A stretch of DNA of 64,000 nucleotides from Lentinula raphanica (lineage: Eukaryota > Basidiomycota > Agaricomycetes > Agaricales > Omphalotaceae), in the NCBI GenBank assembly GCA_027919835.1, contig JANVFP010000013.1, positions 372,001-436,000 of the forward strand, read 5' to 3'. The translations under genes were made by a program, and so were the position numbers. Below are positions 48,061 through 59,915 of this stretch, one piece after another. A model generated the notes under the pieces. That model saw only the letters and a program-made list of their open reading frames with translations. It was not told the origin of the DNA and did not search any database. How positions within the stretch are numbered: position 1 is the stretch's first letter; each line of letters begins with the position of its first letter.

Positions 48061-48261
48061 ACAATCCTTCCGAGTTCTTGCCAATATCCGAGTGCATGGA
48101 GATCAGTGTACTCAATGAATTTCCTTTTTGTGCATAGAATATAGATGTGTGACAGTCACTAGACCATCCTCGACGACGTTAAGAAAAGGATACAACGACG
48201 ATAATACAAACTGACGACATAGGGGAAAATTGAAATGTACAAACCCAACTCAATGAGCCCA

Positions 48262-51200
48262 TCATAAACCTTCGAAGAAGGATAAGTCCTGCGCGGACAG
48301 ACCTCCAGTCGGTTTCTTCGAACCCGGATCTGTCGAAACATCGTTGAACGCAGGCATCAACGGGGGAGCAGAAAATGTCGAATGGCCGGGCTTCTCAGGC
48401 GATTTCAGCTCAGCATTCAAGCCTTGGGTAGAGCCAGAACTAGAGCCGAACGAACTGAAATCCATGAGCAATGTTTGTGTTCGGGGAGGTGCGGGAACGG
48501 ATGGTTGCAATAGAGAAATGGACCCATTCCCGTTCAGATGAGAACTTGTGGCTGTGTATAGCGAAGGTGTCATGGCAAGTGATAACGTCGAAGCTGGCAC
48601 AGTTTTAGCCTTGCCTTGCTGAGAGGCGAACATAGAACCGAAAGATGAATTCAAAGCCGAGTTTGTCGCTGAGCCATGCGTGGATCCCGACGCCAATGAA
48701 GCCAAAGGCACATCATCGTCATCATCATCTACCCCGATCTCACCCTCGTCATGTCCACCCATCAACAAGTCGCCATCTCTCTTGCCCTTCGCCTTCATCT
48801 TTGACGAAGATGACGACTCAGGTGGGGGGCTCAGGATCGGCGGTAATGGACTCAAAGGCGGCGCTGTTCCAAACCCATAAGCCCCATATCCAGACTCAGA
48901 TCCATATCCAGTTGACGAGACAGCACTCGCCGCATTAGAAGGCCATATCCCACTTCGAGCCATAGCATCTTCCACCAGGCTCCTCGTCCGCTGATGGGCT
49001 TCCTTGGAAACCCTCTTCTGATGTGTCTTGGCTTTCGGAGAGGGTGTTGGGGAGGAAGAAGAGGCGTGTGCAACCTGGGAATTCCCGTCATAATTGGTAC
49101 TGGCGTTGTTGATACTACCAAGTGCAGGTTCAGAGGAAGAAGCGATGAATGGGGAAGCTGAATCGATAGTGCTACCGGATTGAATCGAGGAAGGGAGTCC
49201 TTGACTTTGAGTTTCCGATCCCCAATTCCTTGAGTATGCAGACGAAGACACCGGAGGCGGTAGGTTTAGTCTCCCAGGCGGAATTCGCCCACCCACACCT
49301 GATCCTCCCATATTCTTCTTCCCTCCTGTAGATGCTCTTCTCGCCACTCCGGAACCCAGAGGCTCCATGCCAAACGCCTTCCGCGCGGCAATCTTTCCGG
49401 GAGATTTAGCTGGGAGGGCAGGCGGTGAAGGTGTCCGTAGTGTATCACGGACAACGGAAGAAGTCGACGCAAAATCACGGGAGGCGTCAGGGAAGGATCC
49501 AAATGAGTCGAAATCGCCACTGGCAAGGAGCATGCTATTTGTGGATTTTGCGGAAGCGATGGAGGATAAGGACGTGTTCAAGGGGTTGTCAAAAGGTTGT
49601 TCAGGAGGATTAAGGGCGTTAGCTAGACTATGACTACTGTCGAAATCCTCGAAAGCGGCAGATCCGGCAGAGAAGAGAGGTTGAGCAGACGATAAAGAGA
49701 ACGAAGGTGAGAATGGAGGTTGAGTAGCATCAGCTGTGGTGGCGCTCAGGAAATCCGAAAAATCATCATCTTCATCATGTTGATCAGGAGGTACAAGAGC
49801 TGATGCAGACGTGCTTGTGGTCGTGGATGATACATGTGTCACCAACGGTTCATCATCAATCAATAACGAAGGTGTCGGTGTCGTTGTTCGACTACCTCGG
49901 ATAGATGGCGGAGGTGGAAGGAAACCGAAAGAGTTGACAGTGTTAGAACTGTTGGCTTTTGATGAGGAGTTGGAGGACGAAGACATGATGGCAACAGGCG
50001 TAGGTCTTTTCATAGTCGTGGAGGAGGAGGAAGAGGAAGAGGACGTTCTAGTGTTTGATAGAATTGATGACGGCGTCCTTGAACTCGCATTGAAGCCCGT
50101 CGTCCCACCCAGGGCATTCATACCCGCACCCATAAGTGGTGAACCTCTCCCACCAGCAGCCAAAGAGGATCCCGAGACACCAGCGAGCATATTCAAATCC
50201 AAACCCGGACTCTCAGATCTAGTACTTGACAACGGTGAAGCGAATGACGAGGGCGTCGAAGAGCGTGAAACCTGACTGTTCTGTCGTGAGCCCTGCGCGA
50301 TAACGGTCTGAATTTGGGAAGGCAGTGCCGGGGACGGTGTAAGAATCTGAGAAGGTGCGAGGCTGACGTTGAGGTTCTTATTGAACCGCGAGGCAGCATC
50401 TGACAGTGGAAGGCTGTTTTTGTCACTACCGAAGCCGAGATCATCCGAAGGGACAGGGCTCCGGGGAGAACTCGACTGAGTTTGGGACGATGACTGCGGC
50501 TGCGGACTCGCTCGCGGTGGTGGTACCAACGGTTTAGGCAACGGGGCACTGTTGATCATCTGCTGAAGTCCATCATGATCTATGTCATGCGAAACATCAT
50601 CACTTGCACTCGGAACGATATCCTCCAAGAACTCTAGATCGTCTGTAGACAGCGCCAGTGAGGCATTGGAGTTTTGCCTGGAATGGCTGGGCCTATTGCG
50701 CGAGGAGGAGAAACGGTTAAAGAACCGGGATACCGCCGAAGGTGCTGGAGCCGTCGTTGGAGCGTCCTGGAATAAATCGGGGGAACCACCATCGCCGTAG
50801 GTTGAAGGCGTAGTGGTGGTTGTAGTAGTAGAAGCAGAAGAAGAAGGAAATGTACTAGCAGGAGCCGGGGCAGAAACTGGATTTGTGGGAAGCTTGGTGG
50901 AGGATGGTGATTCTGCCTTCAATGACTGCGTTTTGCTCGTAGTAGATTCCACGCTATGTCGCGACGACGCGAAGGACGGTCTCGGGCTATCGTCCTTTGC
51001 ATTGGAAGACATAGACCTGCTCCTACTCTCCGCAGGGGCGTTTTCTGTCTTTCTCCCGAAGAAGGACGAGAGAATGCTTGATCCCCTCTTCTTCATCTCC
51101 GGCGGTTCTACTTTGTTCTCCTTCTTGTCTTCTGTTTCCTTTGGCAATATCCTCCAACCAGCTGGAACTATTTCCTCTCTTTCCTGTTCACTAGTCTTCT

Positions 51201-52663
51201 CTGGTCTCGCTTTCACCGTGACCTCCCATTCGATGGATCCTTTGGTTTTGAGGTACAATCCAAACGGCCCAGAGGAGGAGAGCACAGTGGAACGTGTTAG
51301 ACGAATGGCTTCCGAGCTGCGTTTGAGGATAGAAGAATGAGAGTAATTGGATTGAGAAGGGAGTGCGGGGAGTGATGAGAATGGGGGTAGAGGAGGCGCA
51401 ATGGTTTGGGACAGTTCTGACCTATACAGTGGCGATGAATACAAGGGAGATTTCAAGCGAGTAAATGCACCACTAACAAGCCTTCAACAGCGTCTATGCC
51501 ACTTCTCCAATGCGGAAGTTCCTCAGACTGACTTTCGTCCTTCCGATCCGTCTGGTCATCGTACTGCTTGGGCTCGGGCGTGTTGACCAGTTCAATTACA
51601 TCCCGCTCTTGCTTCTCATCGTCAGAAGTTTGAGTTTGCGCATTGCTTTCTGATGAGTCAGACTTGCTTTCCTCCTTCGAAATCTTTTGCGACGCGTCTG
51701 TAGGAGGCTTCTTGTCCACGTCCTTTGATTCGATCTGAGGAGCTGGAGGCCATAGCTCATCTGAGATTTGCTCTAGTGTATGTAGAATGGATGCAAGCAG
51801 TTCTGGAGGCTAATTACATGTCAATGAGTCCAAGAAATCGACACATTGAACCAACTTACCACCGCACGGTCCAGTTTCTCTTTCTCTCTTCTCGCTCTTT
51901 CCCATTCGTCAAGAACCTCCTCTTCTGCCTCTCCATCGTTTGACTCGCTCTCCTTTGTACCCCATGCGGATCCCCATTCAGCGTCGGGGACAGAGATTCC
52001 GTCTTGGACCGAAGAATCGGAAACCCCAGATTCGAAGGTACCGAACTCGAACGCGTCGGGGCTGACGGGAGGTTTCGGCGAGTTGGACGTGCTCTTGGAG
52101 AGAATTGAGTTCAGGGAGGTGGAAGTTGTGAATGTACTTTGAGCAGGGGTCCATGGATCGATTACCTCCGAACTCGTTCTATTTGCTTCGTGATTTTCGT
52201 CATCATCGTCGACTTCTTCAGGCTCGTGAATGGTCGTCGTTATCTCATGCACCTCTTCCTCTTCTACCATTTCCTCACTCTCAGTAAGGACCTCTTCAGC
52301 TTCTTCTGTCACTTCCTCTTCTCTTTCCGAGTGCTCATCAACACTTGAGCTTGAACCTCCAAAATGCGCACTCATACTCTCGTACGAGGAAGTCCATCGA
52401 GTGACTTTGGGATTGAGAGTAGGAGTTGCGGTCGCGCTTGATGACTGATTTGAGGCAGATGCGGCCCATAATGTCGGTGCATCATCAGATGGCTCGTTCC
52501 AAGTTACTGCTGGACCTGCAGACCAGGATGGCAGGGCAATGTCTGTTTCGTTCTCTGTAGGATCTTTCCAACTGGAAGATGAGAAGAGAGATTTAGTGGG
52601 AGCATCAGAGGATGGATTGCTGGACTGTGACTCATCCCAGGCGTTGGCCCATGGATTGTCCAT
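48262..52663 (-). CDS. Large low-complexity protein with acidic-phenylalanine motifs, function unknown
   Basis: About 1,400 residues, mostly disordered (Ser, Pro, Thr). Exon 1 begins MDNPWANAWDESQS and contains an acidic segment (EEVTEEAEEVLTESEEMVEEEE). A second exon (about 51473-51820) reaches LPHWRSGIDAVEGL, then a third runs to the stop. An ordered piece is RSTVLSSSGPFGLYLKTKGS then IEWEVTVKARPEK. Scattered short motifs of acidic residues with Phe appear: DEDDDFSDFLSAT, GDFDSFGSFPDA, DDLEFLEDIV, MDFSSFGSS and a final LSAQDLSFFEGL. Such motifs are used by clathrin-adaptor accessory proteins (gamma-ear binders such as aftiphilin), so a trafficking role is possible. This is inference only; no domain was recognised. 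Splices: GTAAGT after DRAVV; GTTAGT after AVEGL. Divergent from the first MFS gene with only 70 bp between. Confidence 0.7.
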
Positions 52664-52733
52664 TGGACACGTCCAAACTCAGTAGAGGTACTTGAACAAG
52701 CGCTGAAAATCCGGCTCATCCGGGCCGGCCGTT

Positions 52734-54650
52734 ATGACTTCTCCCTCGGACGACGGACACGCAGAGCGCATCGAACTCGCTTTGCGTATTCCTCTACCTC
52801 CATCTAATGATTTTGCATTTGATGTTTCATCTCAAAATGACTCTTCCAATGGTAGAAACCAATCTGTTTTGCCTCCAGTAGACACAGGCTTTGGCGCTTG
52901 GTCTTTTGTACGCGATTTTCCTGTCATCTTACGCGGGATTCAGATAAATTTTCCAGCTAACTGCCGCTTTCTTCGTGGAAGCCATCGTTTGGGGTTTTCC
53001 GAACTCATTTGGCGTGTTCCTTGATGGTACGCACTGTGATTCTCGAGCCGTTCTTGACGATCCAACACTTGTATAGCGTACCTGAATGATAGCACATACA
53101 CCTCCCAACCGAACGCAAATAACCTCCTTCCATTGATTGGTCCAGTCGCGTCTGGTATTATATATTGCTCTGGCATGTCACACATCTCTCAATTTTGCCC
53201 CACTGCATCTCATTCACGCTTGAACCAGGACCTTTCGTTACTCCTATCATAACAAAATATCCGCACTATCGATCTGCATTCCTATATATCGGTGCTGTTC
53301 TCTGCTGGGTTTCACTTTTCGCTGCAAGCTACACAACTCAGGTACACAAACTACGCCGTAGCATGGCCCTCACCTCATCCTGTTCGTTCAGATCATACAC
53401 CTCGTTGCCTTACAAGGTGTTCTATATGCTATCGGAGGATGTGAGTGAATACTTTCAACGCGATTCCACGCTTTGATTCATCATTTTGACACAGCGCTAC
53501 TCTACATCCTCTCTTTCCTCTATCTCTCTGAGTGGTTCAACCACAAACGTGGATTCGCCAACGGTGTGCTCTTTGCTGGTACAGCCGTTGGGGGTATCCT
53601 TCTCCCCATTATTCTCCCCCCATTATTTTCATCACATGGTCCTCCCAAGACATTACGAATCCTATCCATAGCTATCGCTATTCTTATCGTTCCAGTCCTC
53701 CCTTTCATGAAAGGCCGTCTGCCTGCCTGTCGCACTCGTGCTATTGGTCCGACACCAAGGGGGCGAGGGAACATGGATTGGAAGAGGAGTGGATCATTTT
53801 GGGTTTTAGTGGTTGCCAATACTTTCCAAGGATTTGGGTATTTCGTTCCTATCGTATGGTTACCTAGTGAGTATTACATTCTTGACGAACATTCCAGATG
53901 GAGGTTGAGTGCCAAATTGAAATTCCTAGCGTTCGCCAGCGATCTGAATCTGAGTAGTTCAACCTCCTCAATTGCCATCTCTCTACTAAACTGTACGTTT
54001 CTCGATTGTTTCGACTACTGTTTCTCACCACACTTTCCAGGCGGCTCCTTCCTTGGTCGAGTAACGACCGGTTACCTCTCAGACAAAATCAATCCCTGGC
54101 TGCTAGGTTTCTCAACGTTGGCTCTCACATCCGCAGCCACCTTCATTCTTTGGGGTATCCTCTCGTATAATTTAGCTGGTCTGTTATCCTTCGGTGTAGC
54201 CTATGGAACCCTTGCTGGAGGATGGACAAGCTCATGGACTGGGTTTACAAAACCTTGGAGTGGTGAGTATCAAGTTTTCAAAACTCTGATCAACATCCTC
54301 ATCCACGTATTGCATTAGCCAACGATCCAAACCTCTCCACCACCCTCTTTGGAATCCTCCTATTCTCTCGCGGGATGGGAAATATATTCTCCACGCCCAT
54401 TTCTTCGGCTCTAACAACTCTGAGCACCCGCAACCCCTCTTTGCAATCGCGACGTTCAAGTTTTTCTAACGAGGCATCCCTCGAATCAAGAAACCTTGGG
54501 TTTTCTGTTGCTGGAGGGAAGTTTGAGAATATGATTGTTTATGTCGGGACATGTTTTGCTGGTGCGGCGTTGATTGCCTTGGTTGGTTGGGGTACGGATG
54601 TTGCGAGACGCCGAAGGCAAAGGGGTAATGGACAAGAGCAGCAGAGTTGA
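52734..54650 (+). CDS. MFS transporter, monocarboxylate-porter-like (copy 1)
   Basis: Twelve-helix major facilitator of the monocarboxylate-like group. After a cytosolic N-tail (PPVDTGFGAWSF is the lead-in) come LTAAFFVEAIVWGFPNSFGVFLD, YLNDSTYTSQ, NLLPLIGPVASGI, AFLYIGAVLCWVSLFAASYT, the helix set LYILSFLYLSEWFNHKRGFANG and VLFAGTAVGGILLPIILPPL, a central loop (TPRGRGNMDWKRS), FWVLVVANTFQGFGYFVPIVW, GGSFLGRVTTGYLSDKINPWLL, SAATFILWGILSYNLAGLLSFGV, GTLAGGWTSSW, and GILLFSRGMGNIFSTPISSAL before a final helix and basic tail. Substrate not deducible. It is a tandem duplicate of the gene at 56203-58157, with which it shares intron positions. Start ATG 52734, stop TGA 54648-54650. Confidence 0.85.
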
Positions 54651-54874
54651 ATCTTGATCATGTAGGGGCTTACCTCCCTGCAGTTGGCGAGTTGTAAGTA
54701 CACTGTGTAGTTTTGTGCAGATGTCGAGGGAATACTTAATGAACAAATACATGACTCAATCTCGATTTATACGTGCACACTGCATATCAAACAAGTATGG
54801 ACTTCTTTCTGTCCGCAAATTAGTATATGATACAAGAAATCTATGGTGCTTCGTATTGGTCCAAGTCACAGCTA

Positions 54875-55558
54875 CTACCCAGAATTATATGCATCGTCAA
54901 GCTCCTGCGACCTACTAGCAAACCGTAGTTTTCTGCGACCGGGCAAAAGCACTGGTGCGATGTGAGGAACAACCCCTCCTTCTGTGATGTGGCAGTCTTT
55001 GAGCAGTTTGTCAATCCTATATAGAACGCTCGAAGTCAGCTCTGATAGGCTTGCCCACATCGAATGAGTATTCCTTACTCGTCGTCATTTCGTATAGCCA
55101 GTAAGATGTGCCTAGGTTTGATGGTTTTCTTTCGGTGGTCCCGGCACGCGTTACCAGCAAGCTCCAGCAGCTCAGCGACCAGATACTCGAGCACTGCGGC
55201 AAGGTATACTGTATGTAGTGTAAGTACATTTCCGAGAGATATGTGAACTGCTTCGTACCAGGCGCGGTCAGTGTCAACCTCTTATGGGCACCATTGATCT
55301 CTTTCAGATACCTACGTAGCCTTGTGACCGGAAACACCAGCCCCGCACGTACTGACGCATTTGTTCGCTTTTTCAAGCCCGCTACATGAAGTACTTTTGA
55401 AAGACTGCCAATCGCACAGAGCCTGTATCAATACGCGGATCCAATGCAAAAGTTCAACATGGATATCGGAAAGTTACCTTTTCCCTGTTTTTCCTGTCTA
55501 GGTACTTATGGGTTAGAGCTTGCAAAATCTAGCTATAGTTGACTGAATCTCTTACCAT
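54875..55558 (-). CDS. Divergent histone H2A variant
   Basis: Five exons join in frame to a 152-residue H2A-like protein. The ATG at 55558 forms a three-base exon, followed by TGKTGK, then [88 protein letters not shown] and [19 protein letters not shown]. Thus the whole histone fold and docking region are present. The acidic patch Glu/Asp residues (EYL.AE.LELAGN; NDDE) are kept. The L1 loop is one residue longer than canonical H2A, as in H2A.Z, and VPHI is Z-like, while APVLLP is H2A-like. The tail has SQEL (the gamma-H2A phosphorylation motif), followed by DDAYNSG. Introns have GTAAGA, GTAACT, GTACGA and GTAAGG donors. It lies antisense between two MFS genes with no H2B partner. Expression is unproven. 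Confidence 0.75.
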
Positions 55559-56202
55559 GATCTGTTTTCTGCTAATAATGAACTAGTACGATGGCAAAGA
55601 AGAACCTTGAGATTTTGCGGACTTCGAGGATTATAAACCAAGATTTTTCGGCAAGGTTCCGGCATTCGTCGGCGTCCATACGGCATCGCCGATTTGCCTT
55701 CTTCGAAGTTCGAAACTTCTCTCAGCATCTCTCGATCCAGCAGCCAGCTGCGTTGATCCAGCTGTTACAGTTTTCGTCTGATGCTGATTGCTATTGAACC
55801 ATCATAATACTGCTATCAGTGTGCTCTCCTCTATCTTCATATCGTTGATGTGTCCCCGAACGGCGTGATGCTTCCGAAATATGAGTTCTGTTCTGTGCAC
55901 TGAGTCTGGGGCTTGTGGAAAATTGGCAGCACAACGCACGCGGCGAGTTCTACTATTCTGTTTTCTCCTCTTCTACTACTGCTTATAGCAGATCTTCTAG
56001 GTTTCTACTGATTGTGCTTCATATCTGGGATCAGCCTTTGCGGACAACAACACTGGGCTACAGTGAATAAATTCATCCATTATCAAATTGCTGAACGGGA
56101 ACCGGCGCTGAACGTTGAACATACTCAGAAAATTGATTGTGACTCGAATCAAACTCCAATGCATTTGCGCTTGTACCAATTACTCCTTTCCTCCTTCTCG
56201 CC
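55559..56202. promoter_or_regulatory. Divergent upstream region of the H2A variant and MFS copy 2
   Basis: 644 bp between divergent starts; both promoters should lie here. One short plus-strand frame (55591-55797) has no recognisable product. Confidence 0.4.
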
Positions 56203-58157
56203 ATGGGCTCTGCTCAAAATTATCCGGTAAATCGAACGGAACAAATTGAACTCGCGTTGCAGACACCGCTTCCTGTTTCCAGTTCAACGGTCCATTTGCC
56301 TGATTCGAATCTTGAATCATCTACTGTAGCCTTGTCTCCGGTCTCCAGCAACGACACGTCTGCTTTCAACTTGCCGCCTGTCGACCGAGGTTTTGGTGCA
56401 TGGTCTTTCGTCAGTTTTCCTTCACTCCTTTACGATTACATGAATGTTCGAGTTCAACTGTTTGTTGTTCCAGTTGACTGCAGCCTTTTTTGTTGAAGCT
56501 ATCGTATGGGGATTTCCAACATCGTTTGGTGTCTTTCTAGATGGTGGGTTCTCTGCAAAGTATAATCCTCGATTGTGACTTATTAGCCCTAAAGCGTACC
56601 TCAACGACAGTAAATACACCTCTCAGTCGAAAGCAACAACTTTACTTCCTTTGATTGGCCCTGTGTCCACAGGCCTCATCTACTGTTCCGGTGCGTCCAC
56701 GATGCACCTGTATCCAACTGTAGTTGTAGCTGACAATGTAATTCTCAGGACCCTTTATGACCCCTGTGATAACAAGGTATCCATACCATAAACGCACCTC
56801 CCTATACATCGGCACGATACTCTGTTGGGCATCGTTGTTCGTTGCAAGTTATACCACTAAAGTGAGTATGGACATGAATACATCTCAATCAACCTCCTCT
56901 CAATCTTCTATTCAAGGTCATACAACTGGTCATATTCCAAGGTGTCTTATACGCTATTGGAGGATGTGAATACGCATAGTTGTTGCCCAATCCTCTTTCG
57001 ACCGTCTGACATTTTCCTCCTTGTCCAGCTCTCCTTTACATCCCCTGTATATCCTACCTGTCTGAATGGTTCATTCAAAAGCGTGGACTAGCCAACGGCG
57101 TAGTCTTTGCCGGGACATCAGTAGGAGGTATACTTCTGCCTCTCGTACTATCACCGATGTTATCCTCCTATGGTCCCCCAAAACGTTGCGAATTCTCTCC
57201 ATCGCAATAGTCCTCCTCGTCGTTCCTATGCTTCCCTTCGTCAAAGGACGTCTACCTGTATCTCGCAATCGGGCCATGGGTCCGATTCCAAGAGGACGAG
57301 GGAACGTTGACTGGAAGAAGAGCATATCGTTCTGGGTGTTGGTGGTTGCCAATACTTTTCAGGGTTTTGGATATTTCGTGCCTATTGTCTGGCTGCCCAG
57401 TAAGCGATTCTCTGCTCTGAATGGCTTGATTACTCAAACGAGATCCATCTTCAAGCATTCGCCAGTGAATTAAACTCAAGCGGCACAACTTCCTCCCTCG
57501 CCCTTGCCTTGCTCAACTGTAAGTCTTCTGATAATTCTACGTCAATGTTGTGTACGATTGTTACGCCGTCTTAGGTGGCGCGGTTTTCGGCCGTCTATCA
57601 GCAGGATATCTTTCGGACAAAGTGAACCCGTGGTTACTAGCTTTCTGTATCTTGGCTTCCACTTCAGCAGCTACATTCTTCCTCTGGGGTCTCCTATCTT
57701 ACAATCTTGCTGGATTACTGTCGTTCGGTATAGCCTATGGCATCTTTGCCGGAGGCTGGACGAGCTCATGGGTTGGCTTTACGAAGCCTCTGAGTGGTAG
57801 GCAGATCCCTTTTGTTTTTTCGGTTCAGACGTAGTAATTATGATTACTTGGATAATAGCTAGCGACCCGAATCTCTCGACTACCCTGTTTGGAATACTCC
57901 TGTTCTCCCGCGGCATAGGCAACATATTCTCAACTCCTATCTCATCTGCTTTGTCAAATTTGGATGCCACTTCCTCCTCCTCTTTGGACACGCATTCAGC
58001 GCATCTTGGCTTTGATGTCGGAGGCGGAAAATTCGAGAAGATGATCGTTTATGTAGGGATGTGCTTTGCTAGCGCGGCTATCGTTGCGCTGGTCGGTTGG
58101 GTAACAGATGTGATGAGGCGACATAGGGCACTTGCGAGGCAGGTTTTCCAAGAATAA
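56203..58157 (+). CDS. MFS transporter, monocarboxylate-porter-like (copy 2)
   Basis: Tandem paralogue of the gene at 52734-54650, with the same layout. Shared landmarks: PPVDRGFGAWSF, LTAAFFVEAIVWGFPTSFGVF, YLNDSKYTSQ, LLPLIGPVSTGLIYC, TSLYIGTILCWASLFVASYT, LYIPCISYLSEWFIQKRGLANG and VVFAGTSVGGILLPL, IPRGRGNVDWKKSISFW, VLVVANTFQGFGYFVPIVW, GGAVFGRLSAGYLSDKVNPWLL, SAATFFLWGLLSYNLAGLLSFG, FAGGWTSSWVGFTKPL, FGILLFSRGIGNIFSTPIS, and a final helix (MCFASAAIVALVGWVTDV). At least eight introns in matching positions. The N-tail differs more than the membrane part. Start ATG 56203, stop TAA 58155-58157. Substrate unknown; a dicarboxylate is possible given the neighbour, but this is inference. Confidence 0.85.
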
Positions 58158-58241
58158 AGTATAATGAAGGCCGAAACATTCACGAATCTGAAATATTGTA
58201 CATGCTATCGTTTCTCGTCAGGAAAATTTCCTTCCTCTTTC

Positions 58242-59635
58242 TTACTGGGGCTTCAGGTCAAGAATCTCTTTGATCACTGCATCCGTAACCTCTTTCGTGC
58301 CAGCTTTTCCTCCTAGATCCTTTGTCACAATGCCAGCTGCGCAGACCTTTTCCACAGCATACATCAAGCTCATCGCCGCTTCAGATTCACCAAGCCAGTG
58401 AAGCATCTCCGACGCGGTCCAAAATGTTGCAACTGGGTTGGCAAGACCGAGTCCTGTGATATCGAATGCAGAACCGTGGATGGGCTCAAACACTGGTGTC
58501 ATTGGTTAACATAGGTCGGCAGAGAGATGAGTTGTTGGATTCAGTCACTCACTAGATGGGTTCTTGCGCGTGGGATCAAGGTTAGCAGTCGGGGCGATAC
58601 CTATCGAACCTGCTAGCGCAGCAGCGAGATCGGAGAGAATGTCCGCATGCAGGTTCGTTGCTAGGATGGTGTCGAGCGAGCGGGGGTTGAGAACCATCCG
58701 GACTGTCATCGCATCCACTGCAGGAGTGTGAGTACAAATCACATTTATGTCGACGACTCGTGCAGACCTAACATATGGTCGACAGCCACATCTGGAAAAT
58801 CTTCTGCGACTTCTTTGATAACTTCATCCCACATCACCATGCCGTTCCGTTGTGCGTTGCTTTTGGTGACATAAGTGAGCATCTTCCGTGGTCGATTCTG
58901 GGCGACACTAAATGCGAACTGGGCGATGCGACGAACGCCAGTCCGAGTGAAGATCGATAGCTCTGCAAAACATGTTCAATCAAGCAGAGAACAAATGAAG
59001 AACGTTTGAGTTTGCACCGACCGGTAGCTACCTCGTGATCACACCCGACATGCGACCTGCCCCCTGTCCAGCATACTCTCCTTCACTATTCTCTCTGACA
59101 ATGACCCAATCCAAATCTCCCGGTTGGCAATTCGCTAATGGGGATTTGGTCCCGGGAAGTATCCTCGTCGGGCGGACGTTGGCGTATTGTTGCAACGGTT
59201 GGCAGATGGCGAGTCGAAGACCCCATAGGGAGATGTGGTCTGGGACGGAAGGAGACCCTACGGAGCCAAATCTATGGATATAAATACCATGTTCAAAACA
59301 GAATTCAAGAGGATGGCGGAGCAAAGCACATACAAGATTGCATCAAACCCCTTCAAGACCTCTAGGTAATCTTCAGGAGTATATCGCCCTGTCTTCAGAT
59401 ACCGTTCTGTACCCCAATCAAAATCCGTGATCTCAAGCTCAAATACATCGAGCTGCTTGGTCAATACTTTCAATACCTCGATTGTGGCAGAGACTACTTC
59501 AGGACCAATACCATCTCCAGGAATAGAGGCAATCTTGTATGACGTCTTGAGAGTGGGAGCAGCGATTGCGTGACCATTGGTAGCCGTTCTGTTGTTGGCA
59601 GCGGCGCTGCTAACGATGTCGCCAGCTGAAGACAT
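58242..59635 (-). CDS. Tartrate/D-malate-type beta-decarboxylating dehydrogenase
   Basis: Member of the isocitrate/isopropylmalate dehydrogenase family, nearest the tartrate dehydrogenase/D-malate dehydrogenase (TtuC/DmlA) group. It should oxidise a 2-hydroxy acid with NAD and decarboxylate it. Seen: YKIASIPGDGIGPEVVSATIEVL at the N-terminus, TERYLKTGRYTPED, GSVGSPSVPDHISLWGLRL, YANVRPTRILPG, the catalytic Tyr segment VIVRENSEGEYAGQG, VTKSNAQRNGMVMWDEV with the catalytic Lys, the metal-binding TNLHADILSDLAAALAGSIG, IAPTANLDPTRKNPS, and the NAD-site signature FEPIHGSAFDITGLGLANPV. SVGSPSVPDHISLWGLRL is typical of the TtuC group rather than LEU2. Introns near 58495-58550, 58710-58770, 58960-59030 and 59270-59330. 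Start ATG 59635, stop TAA 58242-58244. Convergent with MFS copy 2, 84 bp away. Confidence 0.88.
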
Positions 59636-59915
59636 TGGAATGGTATGGGAAAGAGTAAAGAAAATATGGGAGTTCGATAGACAAATCGCAACTGGACGCA
59701 GGTGAGATGATAAGAAACATCATTCACTTGCGTGTGTTTAGCTTTACTATTAGGATTCCATTCAAAAACGAGGTCAAGTGAGAGGCCAACAGGGGTCGAC
59801 CGGCTCTCCGCGAAAGCTTTATTTTTAGCGCCTACGAAGAGCGTGGGTAAGTAGTGAGTCACTGACTTCCCTCACGACCACAACCACCCGCCACCTTTCT
59901 ACTCTGTCGCGAGCA
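59636..59915. promoter_or_regulatory. Divergent promoter of the dehydrogenase and F-box genes
   Basis: 280 bp between divergent starts; no distinctive element was recognised. Confidence 0.4.

Noticed and set aside
50813..51340. Plus-strand frame of 175 codons
   Set aside because: Antisense to the large low-complexity protein; rich in Val/Ser from reverse reading of Thr/Ser codons, no domain.
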